Positions 8,912-17,926 of a stretch of DNA of 26,012 bases are shown here, one piece after another (position 1 is the stretch's first letter; each line of letters begins with the position of its first letter). Origin of the DNA: Ruminococcus sp. UBA4275 (GTDB lineage: Bacteria; Bacillota; Clostridia; Oscillospirales; Ruminococcaceae). The DNA lies in NCBI GenBank assembly GCA_002395085.1, contig DGVV01000190.1, positions 1 to 26,012 on the forward strand, written 5' to 3'. Below the pieces are notes generated by a model. That model made no database searches and had not been told where the DNA came from. It saw only the letters and a list, made by a program, of their open reading frames with translations. The translations under genes were made by a program, and so were the position numbers.

Positions 8912-10576
8912 TTATTTTGTGGATGCTGCTGCATCGAGGGCTTCTTCTGCGGTTTGCAGGAGGAGCGCAGAATTATCATCTCCGCCCATGATGCGGGCTA
9001 TTTCAGCAATGCGCGCTGCACGGTCAAGCACGGTGACCTGTGTGCTGGTAGCAGTATCGGTGCTGTGCTTTTCGATGAGCAGGTGATGATTTGCCTGCGT
9101 TGCAAGCTGTGCGAGGTGCGTCACGCAGATGATCTGATGATGTGCGGAGAGTTCCCGCAGTTTCAGACCGATTTTCTGCGCCGCCTTACCGCTGACGCCG
9201 GTGTCGATTTCATCGAAGATGAGCGTCGGAATTGCATCGCGGTCTGCGAGAACAGCTTTGAGCGCGAGCATCATACGGGAAAGCTCACCGCCTGATGCGA
9301 TCTGCGCGATGGGTTTTGGCGGTTCACCGGGGTTTGCGGAGATCAGAAATTCCGCATGATCCATGCCGCTGGGGGTGAGTTTGCCCTGCGTGAGCTGCAC
9401 AGAGAGCTGCACACGCGGCATATTGAGATAGGCAAGCTCCTCACCGACGCGCTTTGCAAATTCTTCACCAAGCTGTTTGCGGTGGGCGGAGAGTGCCTTT
9501 GCAAGTTCCGTGACGCGGTGCAGGCGGGTCTGACGTTCCTCCGTGAGTTTCGCGAGCTGATCTGCGTCGCTTTCAATCGCGCTGACTTCTTTGAGGGCAT
9601 CCTCATAGATCTGCCGGAGACCGTCTGCATCGGTATGATAGCGCAGCGCGACGGTATTGACGGCATTGCGGCGTTCATTGAGCTTGGCAAATTCGGCAGG
9701 GGAGAGCTGTCCGCCTGTAAAGGCGCTGACCTCGTCGGAGATGTCGCGCAGTTCAATATTGAGTGCGCGGAGGCGTTCATAGAGCGGCTCAGCATCCTGA
9801 TCTGCGGCGGAGAGTTTGCTGAGGTGATCGCAGGCAGCGGCAATGGCATCGGAGATATTTTCGTCGCCGTCGGTGAGCATCTGGCAGACCGCCGCTGCGA
9901 CTTCCGCGGTATCCTCTGCACGCGATGCGGCAAGAAACTGCGCATCAAGCGTCTGATCTTCATGTGGCTGCGGATCAAGTTCTCCGATTTCGGTGATGGT
10001 CTCCCGCAGTGTTTTGAGCCGTGCAAGTTTTTCCTGCTCGGCTTTTTTCATCTGATTGAGGGTGCGTGCGGTTGATTGAAGCTGCAGGAATTCGCTGCGG
10101 TATTCGTTCAGCAGGGAGAGGTCCTCTCCGAAGCGGTCCAGTACATGGAGATGCTGTTCCGGACGCAGCAGAATCTGATTGTCGTGCTGTCCGTGGATAT
10201 TGACGAGTGTTTCTCCGAGTTCGCGGAGCAAAGCGGCGGGAGCAGCCTTGCCGTTGACTCTGCCCGTGCTGCCGCCGTCTGCGGAGATTTCGCGGGTAAG
10301 GAGCAGTTCATCGTCTTGTGTATCGTAACCGTATTCGGTGAGAATATCTCTGGTTTCCTCGGAGAGCGGCGAAAACAGCGCAGTAATCACGGCTTTTTTG
10401 CAGCCTGTCCGCACCAGATCTTTACTGGTCCGCTGCCCCAGCACTGCCTGTATGCCGTGAATCAGGATCGACTTACCCGCGCCGGTCTCACCGGTAAAGG
10501 CGTTGAAGCCCTGTTCCAGCGGGATGACAGCGGATTCGATCACAGCGAGGTTTTCGATTGAGAGTTCTCTAAGCAT
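8912..10576 (-). CDS. recN: DNA repair protein RecN
   Basis: This 554-residue SMC-like ATPase acts early at DNA double-strand breaks, tethering ends for recombination. The Walker A motif GETGAGKS is at 29-36. A long coiled-coil middle follows, then the ABC signature ASGGELSRMM and Walker B with LIFDEIDTGVSG in the C-terminal part. Length and layout are normal. The start follows a GGGGGT ribosome binding site and comes only 3 nt after the argR stop, so the two are cotranscribed, as is common in Firmicutes. In many spore-formers spoIVB and spo0A come next. Here an unrelated membrane acyltransferase follows. Confidence 0.97.
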   Translation of the reverse strand: MLRELSIENLAVIESAVIPLEQGFNAFTGETGAGKSILIHGIQAVLGQRTSKDLVRTGCKKAVITALFSPLSEETRDILTEYGYDTQDDELLLTREISADGGSTGRVNGKAAPAALLRELGETLVNIHGQHDNQILLRPEQHLHVLDRFGEDLSLLNEYRSEFLQLQSTARTLNQMKKAEQEKLARLKTLRETITEIGELDPQPHEDQTLDAQFLAASRAEDTAEVAAAVCQMLTDGDENISDAIAAACDHLSKLSAADQDAEPLYERLRALNIELRDISDEVSAFTGGQLSPAEFAKLNERRNAVNTVALRYHTDADGLRQIYEDALKEVSAIESDADQLAKLTEERQTRLHRVTELAKALSAHRKQLGEEFAKRVGEELAYLNMPRVQLSVQLTQGKLTPSGMDHAEFLISANPGEPPKPIAQIASGGELSRMMLALKAVLADRDAIPTLIFDEIDTGVSGKAAQKIGLKLRELSAHHQIICVTHLAQLATQANHHLLIEKHSTDTATSTQVTVLDRAARIAEIARIMGGDDNSALLLQTAEEALDAAASTK

Positions 10577-10579
10577 CTG

Positions 10580-11020
10580 TTACCCCCAGATCTGAGCCCC
10601 CAGTGCGCCGACGAGCTGCCGGGCGACTGCCTCAGAGCGCGTCATAATGAAGATCGTGTCGTCGCCGGCGATTGTACCGACAATTTCGGGGAGCTGCAAG
10701 CGGTCGAGAACGGCACACGCTGCCTGTGCAGAGCCTGCATGGCAGGTCATGACGACGGTATTCATCGCATAGTCGATCTTGACAACGACATCTGTCAGCA
10801 GGTTGCTGGGCGCAGCACCGGCTGTCGGGGACATCGAATAGCAGCTCGCCCCGTTCGCAGTCCGTTTTTTGCGGAGTTTGAGCTGCCGGATGTCGCGGGA
10901 GATGGTCGCCTGTGTGACGATGAATCCCTGTTCCGCAAGCAGATCCCGCAGCATTTCCTGCGTCGAGACTTCATTGGTCTGGATGAGCTGTAAAATCATA
11001 TCGTGGCGTGCATTGGGCAT
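10580..11020 (-). CDS. argR: Arginine repressor ArgR/AhrC
   Basis: This 146-residue hexameric regulator represses arginine synthesis and activates arginine breakdown when arginine binds. The N-terminal winged helix carries the family motif ATISRDIRQLKLRK. The C-terminal arginine-binding domain has GTIAGDDTIFIMTR, which supplies the Asp pair that contacts arginine. The ATG at 11020 is preferred over an in-frame start at 11062 because AAGGAGG lies 9 nt upstream of it and the length then matches the family. A 102-bp gap (11021-11122) separates it from nadK. I see no clear promoter, terminator or arginine operator in that gap, so it probably continues the operon. Confidence 0.96.
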   Translation of the reverse strand: MPNARHDMILQLIQTNEVSTQEMLRDLLAEQGFIVTQATISRDIRQLKLRKKRTANGASCYSMSPTAGAAPSNLLTDVVVKIDYAMNTVVMTCHAGSAQAACAVLDRLQLPEIVGTIAGDDTIFIMTRSEAVARQLVGALGAQIWG

Positions 11021-11122
11021 GGTATCGCCCCTCCTTATCTGTCGTATTCCAATGGTTGGCAAAGCTGCCGCTGCAAAATCACAGTAAACAGCCGTTCCGT
11101 TGTCAGTTATATGAAATCGCGG

Positions 11123-12004
11123 TCACAGTGTACCGGTGCGCTTGATGGGGAGCATAAGTTTCCCGTTGAGGGCATCATAGAAGGCATGACCCTTGCAGTT
11201 AACAAAAGGCATCGTGCGCGGAGAACCTGTCACCGTGAAGGATTCGCTGTTATGCAGGATGGCAGCATGAGAGCCGTCCACATGAACATTGAGACCGCCG
11301 TCGCCCGCACCGCGGTAGGTCACGCGGATGCTGCGCTGCGGCGCAAAAAGCATCGGCCGCGCAAACAGGGAATGCGGGCAGATGAGGTTCATTTCTATGA
11401 GGGAGAGATCCGGTTCCATGACCGGACCGCCGGCAGAGAGTGCATAGGCGGTTGAGCCGGTCGGAGTTGAGAAGATGATGCCGTCTGCGCGGTAGTCACC
11501 GATTTTGCGGTCATCGACATAGACAGCGAAGTCACAGATTTTGCCGTTCATGCGGGATGCATAGATGTCATTGAGAACCGTGCTGCGGAGATTGCCGCAG
11601 ATTTCGGTTTCGAGCATCATGCGCTCACTGACGGTAAAATCGCCGGTTTCGAGCAGCGCGAGCATATCCAGCTCATGCGCCTCAAAGGCGGCAAGAAAAC
11701 CGAGTGTGCCGGTATTGATGCCGACGAGCCGTACCGGCGGGGAGCAGTTTGCAACGGCGAACGCGAGAATGCGGTTTGCGCATTGCAGGATTGTGCCGTC
11801 ACCGCCGATTGCGATGGCGAAATCGACATCCGCAAACAGCGATTGCTCCGGCAGAAATGTGATGTCCGGTGTCTGCGCGAAGGCATCCGCGAGGGATTGC
11901 TCCATGCAGAGCTGCACATGATCATTCCGCAGCCGTTCACAGACGCGCAGGGCGGTCTCAAAGGCAGCGGGTTTTGAGAGATTGGGTGAGATCACGTATT
12001 TCAT
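11123..12004 (-). CDS. nadK: NAD kinase
   Basis: This 293-residue cytosolic enzyme phosphorylates NAD to NADP, the only route to NADP. Visible motifs are GGDGT (67-71), which binds the phosphate donor and holds the catalytic Asp, and STPTGSTAYALSAGGP in the C-terminal domain. The NE motif of the family reads LND here, a conservative change. The start follows AGGAGG at 9 nt, and its ATG overlaps the tlyA stop (ATGA, 12001-12004). It is a natural companion for a genome that also carries an NADPH-linked transhydrogenase, but the position reflects conserved operon order, not a shared pathway. Confidence 0.97.
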   Translation of the reverse strand: MKYVISPNLSKPAAFETALRVCERLRNDHVQLCMEQSLADAFAQTPDITFLPEQSLFADVDFAIAIGGDGTILQCANRILAFAVANCSPPVRLVGINTGTLGFLAAFEAHELDMLALLETGDFTVSERMMLETEICGNLRSTVLNDIYASRMNGKICDFAVYVDDRKIGDYRADGIIFSTPTGSTAYALSAGGPVMEPDLSLIEMNLICPHSLFARPMLFAPQRSIRVTYRGAGDGGLNVHVDGSHAAILHNSESFTVTGSPRTMPFVNCKGHAFYDALNGKLMLPIKRTGTL

Positions 12005-12753
12005 GCAGTTTCCTCCTGCGTGGTGCAGCGCTGTAAGCAGAGCAGATATTCGGTATTGCCGCTGCCGCCGCGAATGGGCGATTCACAAGTGCCGAGCGGG
12101 AAAAATCCAACAGAAGCGGCGAAATCAGAGATCTCGCGCACGATGCGCTCCCGGATTTTTGCATCGCGGACGATGCCGTTTTTACTGAGTGCGCTGCGGC
12201 CCGCCTCAAACTGCGGTTTGATGAGCAGAACTGCGAAGGCATCGGGGGCAAGGAGCGGCGCGAGATGCGGGATAATTTGTTTCAGTGAGATGAAGGAGAC
12301 ATCGCAGGCAGCAAACTGTGCCGGCAGCCCTTTCGTATCAGGAGAAAGCGCACGCAGATCCGTTCCTTCCAGTGAGGTGACGCGGGGGTCATCCCGCAGG
12401 GAAGGCGCAAGCTGATCATGCCCGACATCCACAGCCAGCACGGAAGCAGCCCCGTTCTGGAGCATACAGTCAGTGAAGCCGCCGGTAGAAGCACCGATGT
12501 CGAGGCAGCGCAGCCCCTGCACAGAGAGCTTGAATTCCGCGAGGGCATACGCCAGCTTATAGCCGCCGCGTCCCACATAAGGCAGACTCTCCGTCAGGCA
12601 CAGCGCATCTTCCTCCGAAACCTTGCGTGAGGCTTTGAGGCAGACAATGCCGTTGACCGTGACATGGCCTTCCGCAATGGAGGTCTGCGCGCGGTTACGG
12701 GTTTCACAAAGTCCACGTGCGACGAGTGCCGCATCAAGACGTAGCATCTGCAT
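12001..12753 (-). CDS. tlyA: TlyA-family rRNA 2'-O-methyltransferase
   Basis: This 250-residue protein joins an N-terminal S4 RNA-binding domain (about 3-60) to an FtsJ-type SAM methyltransferase. Family members add 2'-O-methyl groups to cytidines of 16S and/or 23S rRNA. The SAM-binding motif DIGASTGGFTD is at 85-95, K66 sits at the expected first position of the K-D-K-E catalytic set, and LLIKPQFE carries the later Lys. The ATG at 12753 is chosen because GGAGG lies 9 nt upstream. The longer reading starts inside that site. It overlaps the end of dxs by 20 bp and nadK by 4 bp. The B. subtilis counterpart is yqxC, in the same gene order. Confidence 0.95.
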   Translation of the reverse strand: MQMLRLDAALVARGLCETRNRAQTSIAEGHVTVNGIVCLKASRKVSEEDALCLTESLPYVGRGGYKLAYALAEFKLSVQGLRCLDIGASTGGFTDCMLQNGAASVLAVDVGHDQLAPSLRDDPRVTSLEGTDLRALSPDTKGLPAQFAACDVSFISLKQIIPHLAPLLAPDAFAVLLIKPQFEAGRSALSKNGIVRDAKIRERIVREISDFAASVGFFPLGTCESPIRGGSGNTEYLLCLQRCTTQEETA

Positions 12754-14659
12754 GATAAAACGCCTCCGCATCCGCTGCGATGGACTCGCTGCTCAGACGG
12801 TTCTCCGCAAGACATCGCTGAACGGTTGCCTGCGGAACGAAATCGGGGATTGCGGTGCAGCGGTATCTGCCATGCCATCCGCGGCACAGCAGCGAGGCAG
12901 CAAATTTTTCTGCAATGCCGCCTGCGAGGCCGCTTTCCTCGATGAAGAACACGCGGTCATAGTTTTCTGCGATGTGCAGGGCATCTTCGTGCAGCGGGAA
13001 AATGGCAGTCATGCGGAGAATGCCGCAGGGAATGCCGTCTGCGCGGAGCTTTTCCGCAGCCTTTTGCACCTGTGCGCTGATTCTGCCGTAGGTGACAAGC
13101 AGCAGCGACTGACCTGCTTCATGCGAGAAGCTGACGGTGGATTCGGTATGATAGGATTCGCACTCTTTGCCGCGCGGATAGCGTACCGAGACCAGACCGG
13201 TATCGGAATAGAGTGCCTGCCTGAGACAAAGCCGCAGTTCCTCATAGGTAGCGGGCGAGTAAATTTTGTGATGCGGAATCGCAGTCAGAATCGGCACATC
13301 AAAGATACCCTGATGTGTTTCGCCGTCCTCACCGACAATGCCTGCGCGGTCGATGCCCAGTACGACATGGTAGCGTGCGATGGCGATGTCATGGAGAACC
13401 TGATCAAAAGCGCGCTGCAAAAATGTCGAATACACGGCAAAAACAGGCAGCTTGCCCATAGATGCAAGTGCTGCACAGAAGGTCGCAGCGTGCTGTTCGG
13501 CAATGCCGACATCATAGAAGCGTTCCGGATGCGCCGCGTAGAAGAACTGCAGACCCGTGCCGTACTTCATGGCAGCGGTCACGGCGCAGAGATTGCGGTC
13601 TGTTTTGGCGAGTTCGCTGAGTTCTCTGCCGAAGACGGTGGAATAGCACTCGTCGATGGACAGCTCCGGATCTTTGGAATCGACGTCGATACGCGCAACA
13701 CCGGCGACCTGCACCGGATCGACACGCGGAACGCCGTGATATTCGCCGGGATTCAGTTCCGCAGGGGCGTAGCCCTTGCCTTTTGTGGTCTGCACATGAA
13801 CGACCACCGGTCTGCGGTAGCTTTTCGCGACAGTCAGCACTTCATCAAGCTGTTCAATGTCGTGACCGTCCACAGGACCGAGATAAACGAAGCCCATATC
13901 CTCAAAGAGGGTGCTTTGCATGATATTGCGCCGCACATGATCCTTGACATTTTTCAGGGAAACAGCCATTTTCGAGCCGATGCCCGGTGCTTTGCGGATA
14001 ACGCGCTCAACATTCCATTTGGTCTGCACATACTGTTCCGTGCCGCGGATTTTCGCGAGGTATTTCGCGATAGCGCCGACATTTTTGGAGATCGCCTGAT
14101 TGTTGTCATTGACGACGACAATCAGATTGGCAGACTTGGATTTACCGGCGTTATTGAGACCTTCGTAGAACATACCGCCGGTCATCGCGCCGTCACCGAC
14201 GACGGCGATGGCATAGTGCTTGGTGTCGCCGGACATACGCATGGCTTCTGCCATACCGAAGGCGGCAGAGACAGCCGTGCTGCTGTGTCCGGTGATGAAG
14301 GTATCGTGCGGGGATTCTGTCGGTTTCGGGAAGCCGGCAAGACCGTTTTCCTGCCGCAGCTTCGGAAGCTGATCTGCTCTGCCAGTGAGGATTTTGTGGA
14401 CATAAGCCTGATGCCCGACATCCCAGACGATACGGTCATCAGGCGAGTGAAAATTCCGGTGCAGCGCGAGTGTCAGCTCGACAACACCGAGATTCGAGGC
14501 GAGGTGACCGCCGGTTTTCAGCACCGTACCGATCAGCATCTGACGAATCTCCCCGCAAAGCGCAGTACACTGCGGAATGCTGAGTCCGGCAAGATCTTCC
14601 GGCAGATGCAGCGTTTTCAGCGGTGCAGCAGATGCGCTGTATTCACGTTCTCTGTTCAT
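12734..14659 (-). CDS. dxs: 1-deoxy-D-xylulose-5-phosphate synthase
   Basis: This 641-residue, thiamine diphosphate-dependent enzyme condenses pyruvate with glyceraldehyde 3-phosphate, the first step of the MEP isoprenoid pathway. It has the expected H52 in GGHLASNLG and the cofactor motif GDGAMTGG (155-162), with the NDNNQAIS segment after it. The catalytic glutamate sits in GIAEQHAATF, and a C-terminal transketolase domain is present. The second ATG (14659) is preferred because GGAG lies 6 nt upstream. The ATG at 14665 sits on top of that site. A 60-bp gap separates it from xseB, where most Clostridia have ispA. The gene overlaps tlyA. Confidence 0.97.
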   Translation of the reverse strand: MNREREYSASAAPLKTLHLPEDLAGLSIPQCTALCGEIRQMLIGTVLKTGGHLASNLGVVELTLALHRNFHSPDDRIVWDVGHQAYVHKILTGRADQLPKLRQENGLAGFPKPTESPHDTFITGHSSTAVSAAFGMAEAMRMSGDTKHYAIAVVGDGAMTGGMFYEGLNNAGKSKSANLIVVVNDNNQAISKNVGAIAKYLAKIRGTEQYVQTKWNVERVIRKAPGIGSKMAVSLKNVKDHVRRNIMQSTLFEDMGFVYLGPVDGHDIEQLDEVLTVAKSYRRPVVVHVQTTKGKGYAPAELNPGEYHGVPRVDPVQVAGVARIDVDSKDPELSIDECYSTVFGRELSELAKTDRNLCAVTAAMKYGTGLQFFYAAHPERFYDVGIAEQHAATFCAALASMGKLPVFAVYSTFLQRAFDQVLHDIAIARYHVVLGIDRAGIVGEDGETHQGIFDVPILTAIPHHKIYSPATYEELRLCLRQALYSDTGLVSVRYPRGKECESYHTESTVSFSHEAGQSLLLVTYGRISAQVQKAAEKLRADGIPCGILRMTAIFPLHEDALHIAENYDRVFFIEESGLAGGIAEKFAASLLCRGWHGRYRCTAIPDFVPQATVQRCLAENRLSSESIAADAEAFYHADATS

Positions 14660-14719
14660 TTTCATCTCCGTCCGGCGCGCAGGAAGATGCAGTGCGGAAA
14701 TTGCGCCGGGTTCCGTGTG

Positions 14720-14920
14720 TTAAGACTGCGCCGCTTCAGCGGCGTGTTCCTGCTGATAGGCAGTGACGGCGAGTTTTGCGCTGTCGAGTTCCTTTTTGCA
14801 GGCGGCGGCGAGTTTTGCACCTTCGCCGTAAAGTTTGACAGCCTCCTCCAGCGGGAGACCGCCCTGTTCCAGCTTCGCGGTGATTTCCGCGAGACGCTGC
14901 ATATCGGATTCAAATTTCAT
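14720..14920 (-). CDS. xseB: Exodeoxyribonuclease VII small subunit
   Basis: This 66-residue helical protein is the small subunit that stabilises and regulates the large subunit XseA. The typical start (MKFESDMQRLAEITAKLEQG) and the PLEEAVKLYGEG segment are clear. It has an Ala/Glu-rich tail of ordinary length. The ATG overlaps the xseA stop by 4 nt (ATGA, 14917-14920), which fits stoichiometric coupled translation. The 60 bp after it (14660-14719) hold no gene or clear signal. Confidence 0.95.
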   Translation of the reverse strand: MKFESDMQRLAEITAKLEQGGLPLEEAVKLYGEGAKLAAACKKELDSAKLAVTAYQQEHAAEAAQS

Positions 14921-16131
14921 GAAGTTTCTCCTGTATTCTGCGGGAGGATGCCGGTGACTTTCGCCTGTACTGCTCCCTCAGCGAGCTGAATGTGCAGCAC
15001 ATCGTCCGGATGCAGGGAATCAGCCTGCCGGACGAGTGCATCGCCGTGATAGACCAGCGCATAGCCGCGCGCGAGGCTTGCCAGCGGACTGACCGTTTCG
15101 AGTCTGCCGGCGGTCACAGCGAAGCGGTATTCTGCTTCTGCGATGCATTTTTCGGCGGCGTTCCGGAGTCTGCCGCACAGCGCAGAGAGCTGCCCGCATT
15201 GTATTTCGATCCGCTGCATGGGAGCTTGCACCGCAAGTTTATGCGTCAGCGACTCCAGCGCGGAAGATTTTGCCTGTATCTGGGATAAAAACGCATTTTT
15301 GAGCGCCGTTTCGTGACTGCGCAGCACACTGTAGAGTGCGGGCATCTCCGGAACGGCGAGTTCTGCCGCAGCGGAAGGTGTTGGGGCGCGCAGATCTGCG
15401 ACCTCATCGGCAATGCAGTGATCTGTCTCGTGACCGACTGCACTCACGACCGGCACAGGTGACTGAAAGACTGCCTCTGCAACGGCTTCCGCCTGAAACG
15501 CAGAGAGATCTTCATTTGAGCCGCCGCCGCGTCCCATGAGAATGACATCGCAGCCATCAGCGCCTGCAAGCCGCAGCGCCGCCGCAATGGATTCCGGCGC
15601 ACCTTCGCCCTGCACCATCGCGGGATAGACCTTGACTTTTCCGAGCGGATAGCGTCTGCCCAGAATGCGGAGCATATCCTGAAGGGCGGCAGCATTCTGC
15701 GAGGTGACAATACCGATTTTTTCCGGCAGCGCAGGCAGCGGACGTTTGCGTTCAGGTGCGAAATAGCCGAGTTTCGCGAGCTTTTCGCGGCGCTGCTGCA
15801 AGGCGAGTGCCTGTGCGCCGATCCCGTCGGGCTGCAAATCCGTGACATTGATCTGATACGAACCGTCACGCTCATAGAGGGTGACGCTGCCCTGCAAGAT
15901 GACGTGCATCCCGTTTTCAGGGACAAAACGGAGTCTGTCGGCATTGGTGCGGAACATGACCGCCTTGACGGCAGCTTCTTCATCTTTTACGCTGAAATAG
16001 CAGTGTCCGGAGCGGAGATTGCGCACGTAGTTTGAGATTTCGCCGCGCACAAAGACCGTCCGCAAATGTGAATCCTCGCGAAAAACGGAAGCGACATACC
16101 GGTTGAGCTGACTGACGCTCAGAATGGGCAT
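14917..16131 (-). CDS. xseA: Exodeoxyribonuclease VII large subunit
   Basis: This 404-residue catalytic subunit degrades single-stranded DNA to short oligonucleotides during repair. An N-terminal OB-fold (VRGEISNY to about residue 100) is followed by the nuclease domain. That domain has IGIVTS, MGRGGGSNEDL, SAVGHETDHCIADEVADLRAPTPSAAAEL and a C-terminal helical and beta segment with LARGYALV. All are family hallmarks. The ATG at 16131 is chosen for AAGGAGG 7 nt upstream, and the longer start at 16149 lies before that site. It overlaps the preceding TsaD-like gene by 13 bp. Confidence 0.96.
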   Translation of the reverse strand: MPILSVSQLNRYVASVFREDSHLRTVFVRGEISNYVRNLRSGHCYFSVKDEEAAVKAVMFRTNADRLRFVPENGMHVILQGSVTLYERDGSYQINVTDLQPDGIGAQALALQQRREKLAKLGYFAPERKRPLPALPEKIGIVTSQNAAALQDMLRILGRRYPLGKVKVYPAMVQGEGAPESIAAALRLAGADGCDVILMGRGGGSNEDLSAFQAEAVAEAVFQSPVPVVSAVGHETDHCIADEVADLRAPTPSAAAELAVPEMPALYSVLRSHETALKNAFLSQIQAKSSALESLTHKLAVQAPMQRIEIQCGQLSALCGRLRNAAEKCIAEAEYRFAVTAGRLETVSPLASLARGYALVYHGDALVRQADSLHPDDVLHIQLAEGAVQAKVTGILPQNTGETS

Positions 16132-17081
16132 ACGCCTGCCTCCTTCCATGCAGCATAGACTGCGATGCCCGCAGCATTATCGCAGGAAAACTCCGGTGCA
16201 GCGAACGCGGTCTCGAAGGGGAGTGCGCGGAGCTGATTCTGGATGAGAAGATCAGACAGCACACCGCCTGCGAACTGAATGCGCTTACAGCCGGTTTTTG
16301 CGGCAGCATCCTTTGCCATTGCCGCGATGACAGCCGCAACGGAATTGAGACAATAGGCGGCAATATCGGCAGCGGGAACGCCCTGTTTGTGCTGTGCTTC
16401 ACATTGATTCTGCAAACCGGAGAGGGAACAGCAGCCGTCTCTGAGCTTCACCTGCATTTTTTTGCGGGATGTACTCTGCATGGCAAGCTGTTCGAGTGCC
16501 GGACCGCAGGGGAATTGCAGACCCAGCATCAGCCCCACGCGGTCAACCGCCTGTCCCGCCTTGAGATCAAGCGATTCCGAGAACGGTTCAATGCGCAGGA
16601 CATTCTCAGCATCCGGCAGACAGCGTACACAGTCGGTCGTGCCGCCGCTGACGTGAAACGCAAGAAACGGCTCCTGATCCGGCATCAGCCAACGGAGCTG
16701 ATCTGCGGAATACAGTGCCGCCAGAATATGTCCGGTTTGATGGGATGTCTCATGCAGGGGGATGCGGTTTGCAGAGGCAAGGACGGACGCAGCCGCCTTT
16801 CCCGCGAGAAAGCACGGCATATAAGAGCCTTCCGCATTGCGCGGAGACACCGAAACGCCCGCTGCGTCTGCCGGCAGACTGCCGCCGGCATCGGCGGCAA
16901 GCTGACCGATCAGCACAGGGAGCTGACGGGTATGATGAAAGACCGCATCGCTTTGCCGCAGCCCTGCCTGTCCGGGCGGGACGGGCAAAAGCTGTTTGCA
17001 CTGCAAAACCGTGCGGGTATCGGTATCCAGAAATGCGCAGGAAGTGGTATAGTTGCTGGTGTCGATGCCAAGCAGTTTCAT
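16119..17081 (-). CDS. Divergent TsaD/Kae1-family (peptidase M22-like) protein
   Basis: This 320-residue protein has the ASKHA-type fold of TsaD/Kae1, the tRNA threonylcarbamoyladenosine transferase. It keeps the metal-binding H114-x3-H118 and the DNAAGIA motif near the C terminus, plus GGTTD and a GGVLSD segment. It differs at the first signature: IDTSNYTTS replaces the usual ETSCDET. Overall similarity to true TsaD seems low. Such shorter paralogues are often annotated as O-sialoglycoprotein endopeptidase in Clostridia and have no proven function. It overlaps nusB by 4 bp and xseA by 13 bp, so it is embedded in a housekeeping operon. It is probably not the essential t6A enzyme, although the sequence alone does not prove this. 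Confidence 0.8.
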   Translation of the reverse strand: MKLLGIDTSNYTTSCAFLDTDTRTVLQCKQLLPVPPGQAGLRQSDAVFHHTRQLPVLIGQLAADAGGSLPADAAGVSVSPRNAEGSYMPCFLAGKAAASVLASANRIPLHETSHQTGHILAALYSADQLRWLMPDQEPFLAFHVSGGTTDCVRCLPDAENVLRIEPFSESLDLKAGQAVDRVGLMLGLQFPCGPALEQLAMQSTSRKKMQVKLRDGCCSLSGLQNQCEAQHKQGVPAADIAAYCLNSVAAVIAAMAKDAAAKTGCKRIQFAGGVLSDLLIQNQLRALPFETAFAAPEFSCDNAAGIAVYAAWKEAGVCPF

Positions 17082-17497
17082 GAATTGCTGCCGTCCTTTT
17101 CGGGATGTGCCTTAGCATAAGCGCCCAGCACACCGTTGATAAAGCGGACATCGTTTTCGCCGCCGGCGTAATCCTGTGCGAGCAGAACCGCCTCAGAGAT
17201 TGCAGCGTTGACAGGTGTGCCGTCATCATAGATCATCTCATAAAGCCCAAGCCGAAGAATGGTGAGATTGAGCTTCGGGATGCGGCTGACCGCACGCCTG
17301 GGGCTGAATTGCTGAATGATGGCATCCAGTTCGTCCAGATGGGCAAGCGTCCCGTCTGCCAGTGCCTTGACGGCATCATTGACGATAATCTCGTCGATTT
17401 CCTCAGCGAGGGCATACAGCTCCTCCATCGGATCATCGCGCAGGGATTTTTCAAACAGCAGCTTCATCGCGCTGTCGCGTATTTCACGTCGTGACAT
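17078..17497 (-). CDS. nusB: Transcription antitermination factor NusB
   Basis: This 139-residue helical RNA-binding protein, with NusE (ribosomal protein S10), binds boxA RNA to prevent premature termination in rRNA operons. The start MSRREIRDSAMKLLFE and the segments LNLTILRLGLYEMIYD, VNAAISEAVLLAQDY and RFINGVLG are classic. GAAAGGAA lies 12 nt upstream, a slightly long spacing. It starts 36 nt after asp23 and ends in an ATGA overlap with the TsaD-like gene. Confidence 0.96.
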   Translation of the reverse strand: MSRREIRDSAMKLLFEKSLRDDPMEELYALAEEIDEIIVNDAVKALADGTLAHLDELDAIIQQFSPRRAVSRIPKLNLTILRLGLYEMIYDDGTPVNAAISEAVLLAQDYAGGENDVRFINGVLGAYAKAHPEKDGSNS

Positions 17498-17533
17498 GGA
17501 TTTGTGATTCCTTTCGTGGAGAGTCTTGTGGGA

Positions 17534-17881
17534 TCAGTCATCAAAGGCGATGTCCGCCGCGACCACATGAACCTTGGAGACGATAACACCCGTCATACTC
17601 TGGACATTCTCCTTGACCTTCTGCTGTACCTGTTCTGCAACAGTGGTCAGGCGGCAGCCGCTCTCCAGAATGAGGCGGAGCGTGATTTCGACCATATCAT
17701 TGACAACCTGCACGGTGACGGGCGATGCGCCGGAGCAGGGCAGGATGCTGCGGGAAGGTGCGGAGAGACCTGCAACACCGTCGATCTCGTTTGCTGCGAC
17801 ACCTGCGATAGACCGGATCACATTCTCCGAGATTTTGACTTCGCCTGCCGGAGCAGCTTTCTTCGGATAATCGTTGCTCAT
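17534..17881 (-). CDS. Asp23/Gls24 family envelope-stress protein
   Basis: This 115-residue cytosolic protein matches the YqhY/YloU branch of the Asp23/Gls24 family. The EVKISENVIRSIAGVAANEIDGVAGL opening and VQQKVKENVQSMTG segment are typical. In B. subtilis the yqhY gene sits before nusB in the same arrangement and its loss is linked to acetyl-CoA carboxylase misregulation. That is family knowledge and is not shown here. No accB or accC gene is next to it in this window. AGGAGG lies 7 nt before the ATG. It is the first gene after a strong promoter and leader hairpin. Confidence 0.92.
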   Translation of the reverse strand: MSNDYPKKAAPAGEVKISENVIRSIAGVAANEIDGVAGLSAPSRSILPCSGASPVTVQVVNDMVEITLRLILESGCRLTTVAEQVQQKVKENVQSMTGVIVSKVHVVAADIAFDD

Positions 17882-17926
17882 AAGAATCCTCCTTCGGATG
17901 AACGATCGGCAAAATTTTGGCGCGTT

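Noticed and set aside
12623..14989. A 788-residue plus-strand open frame opposite dxs
   Set aside because: It is the mirror frame of dxs and its neighbours, which carry full family motifs and ribosome binding sites. The antisense translation has no domain signature.
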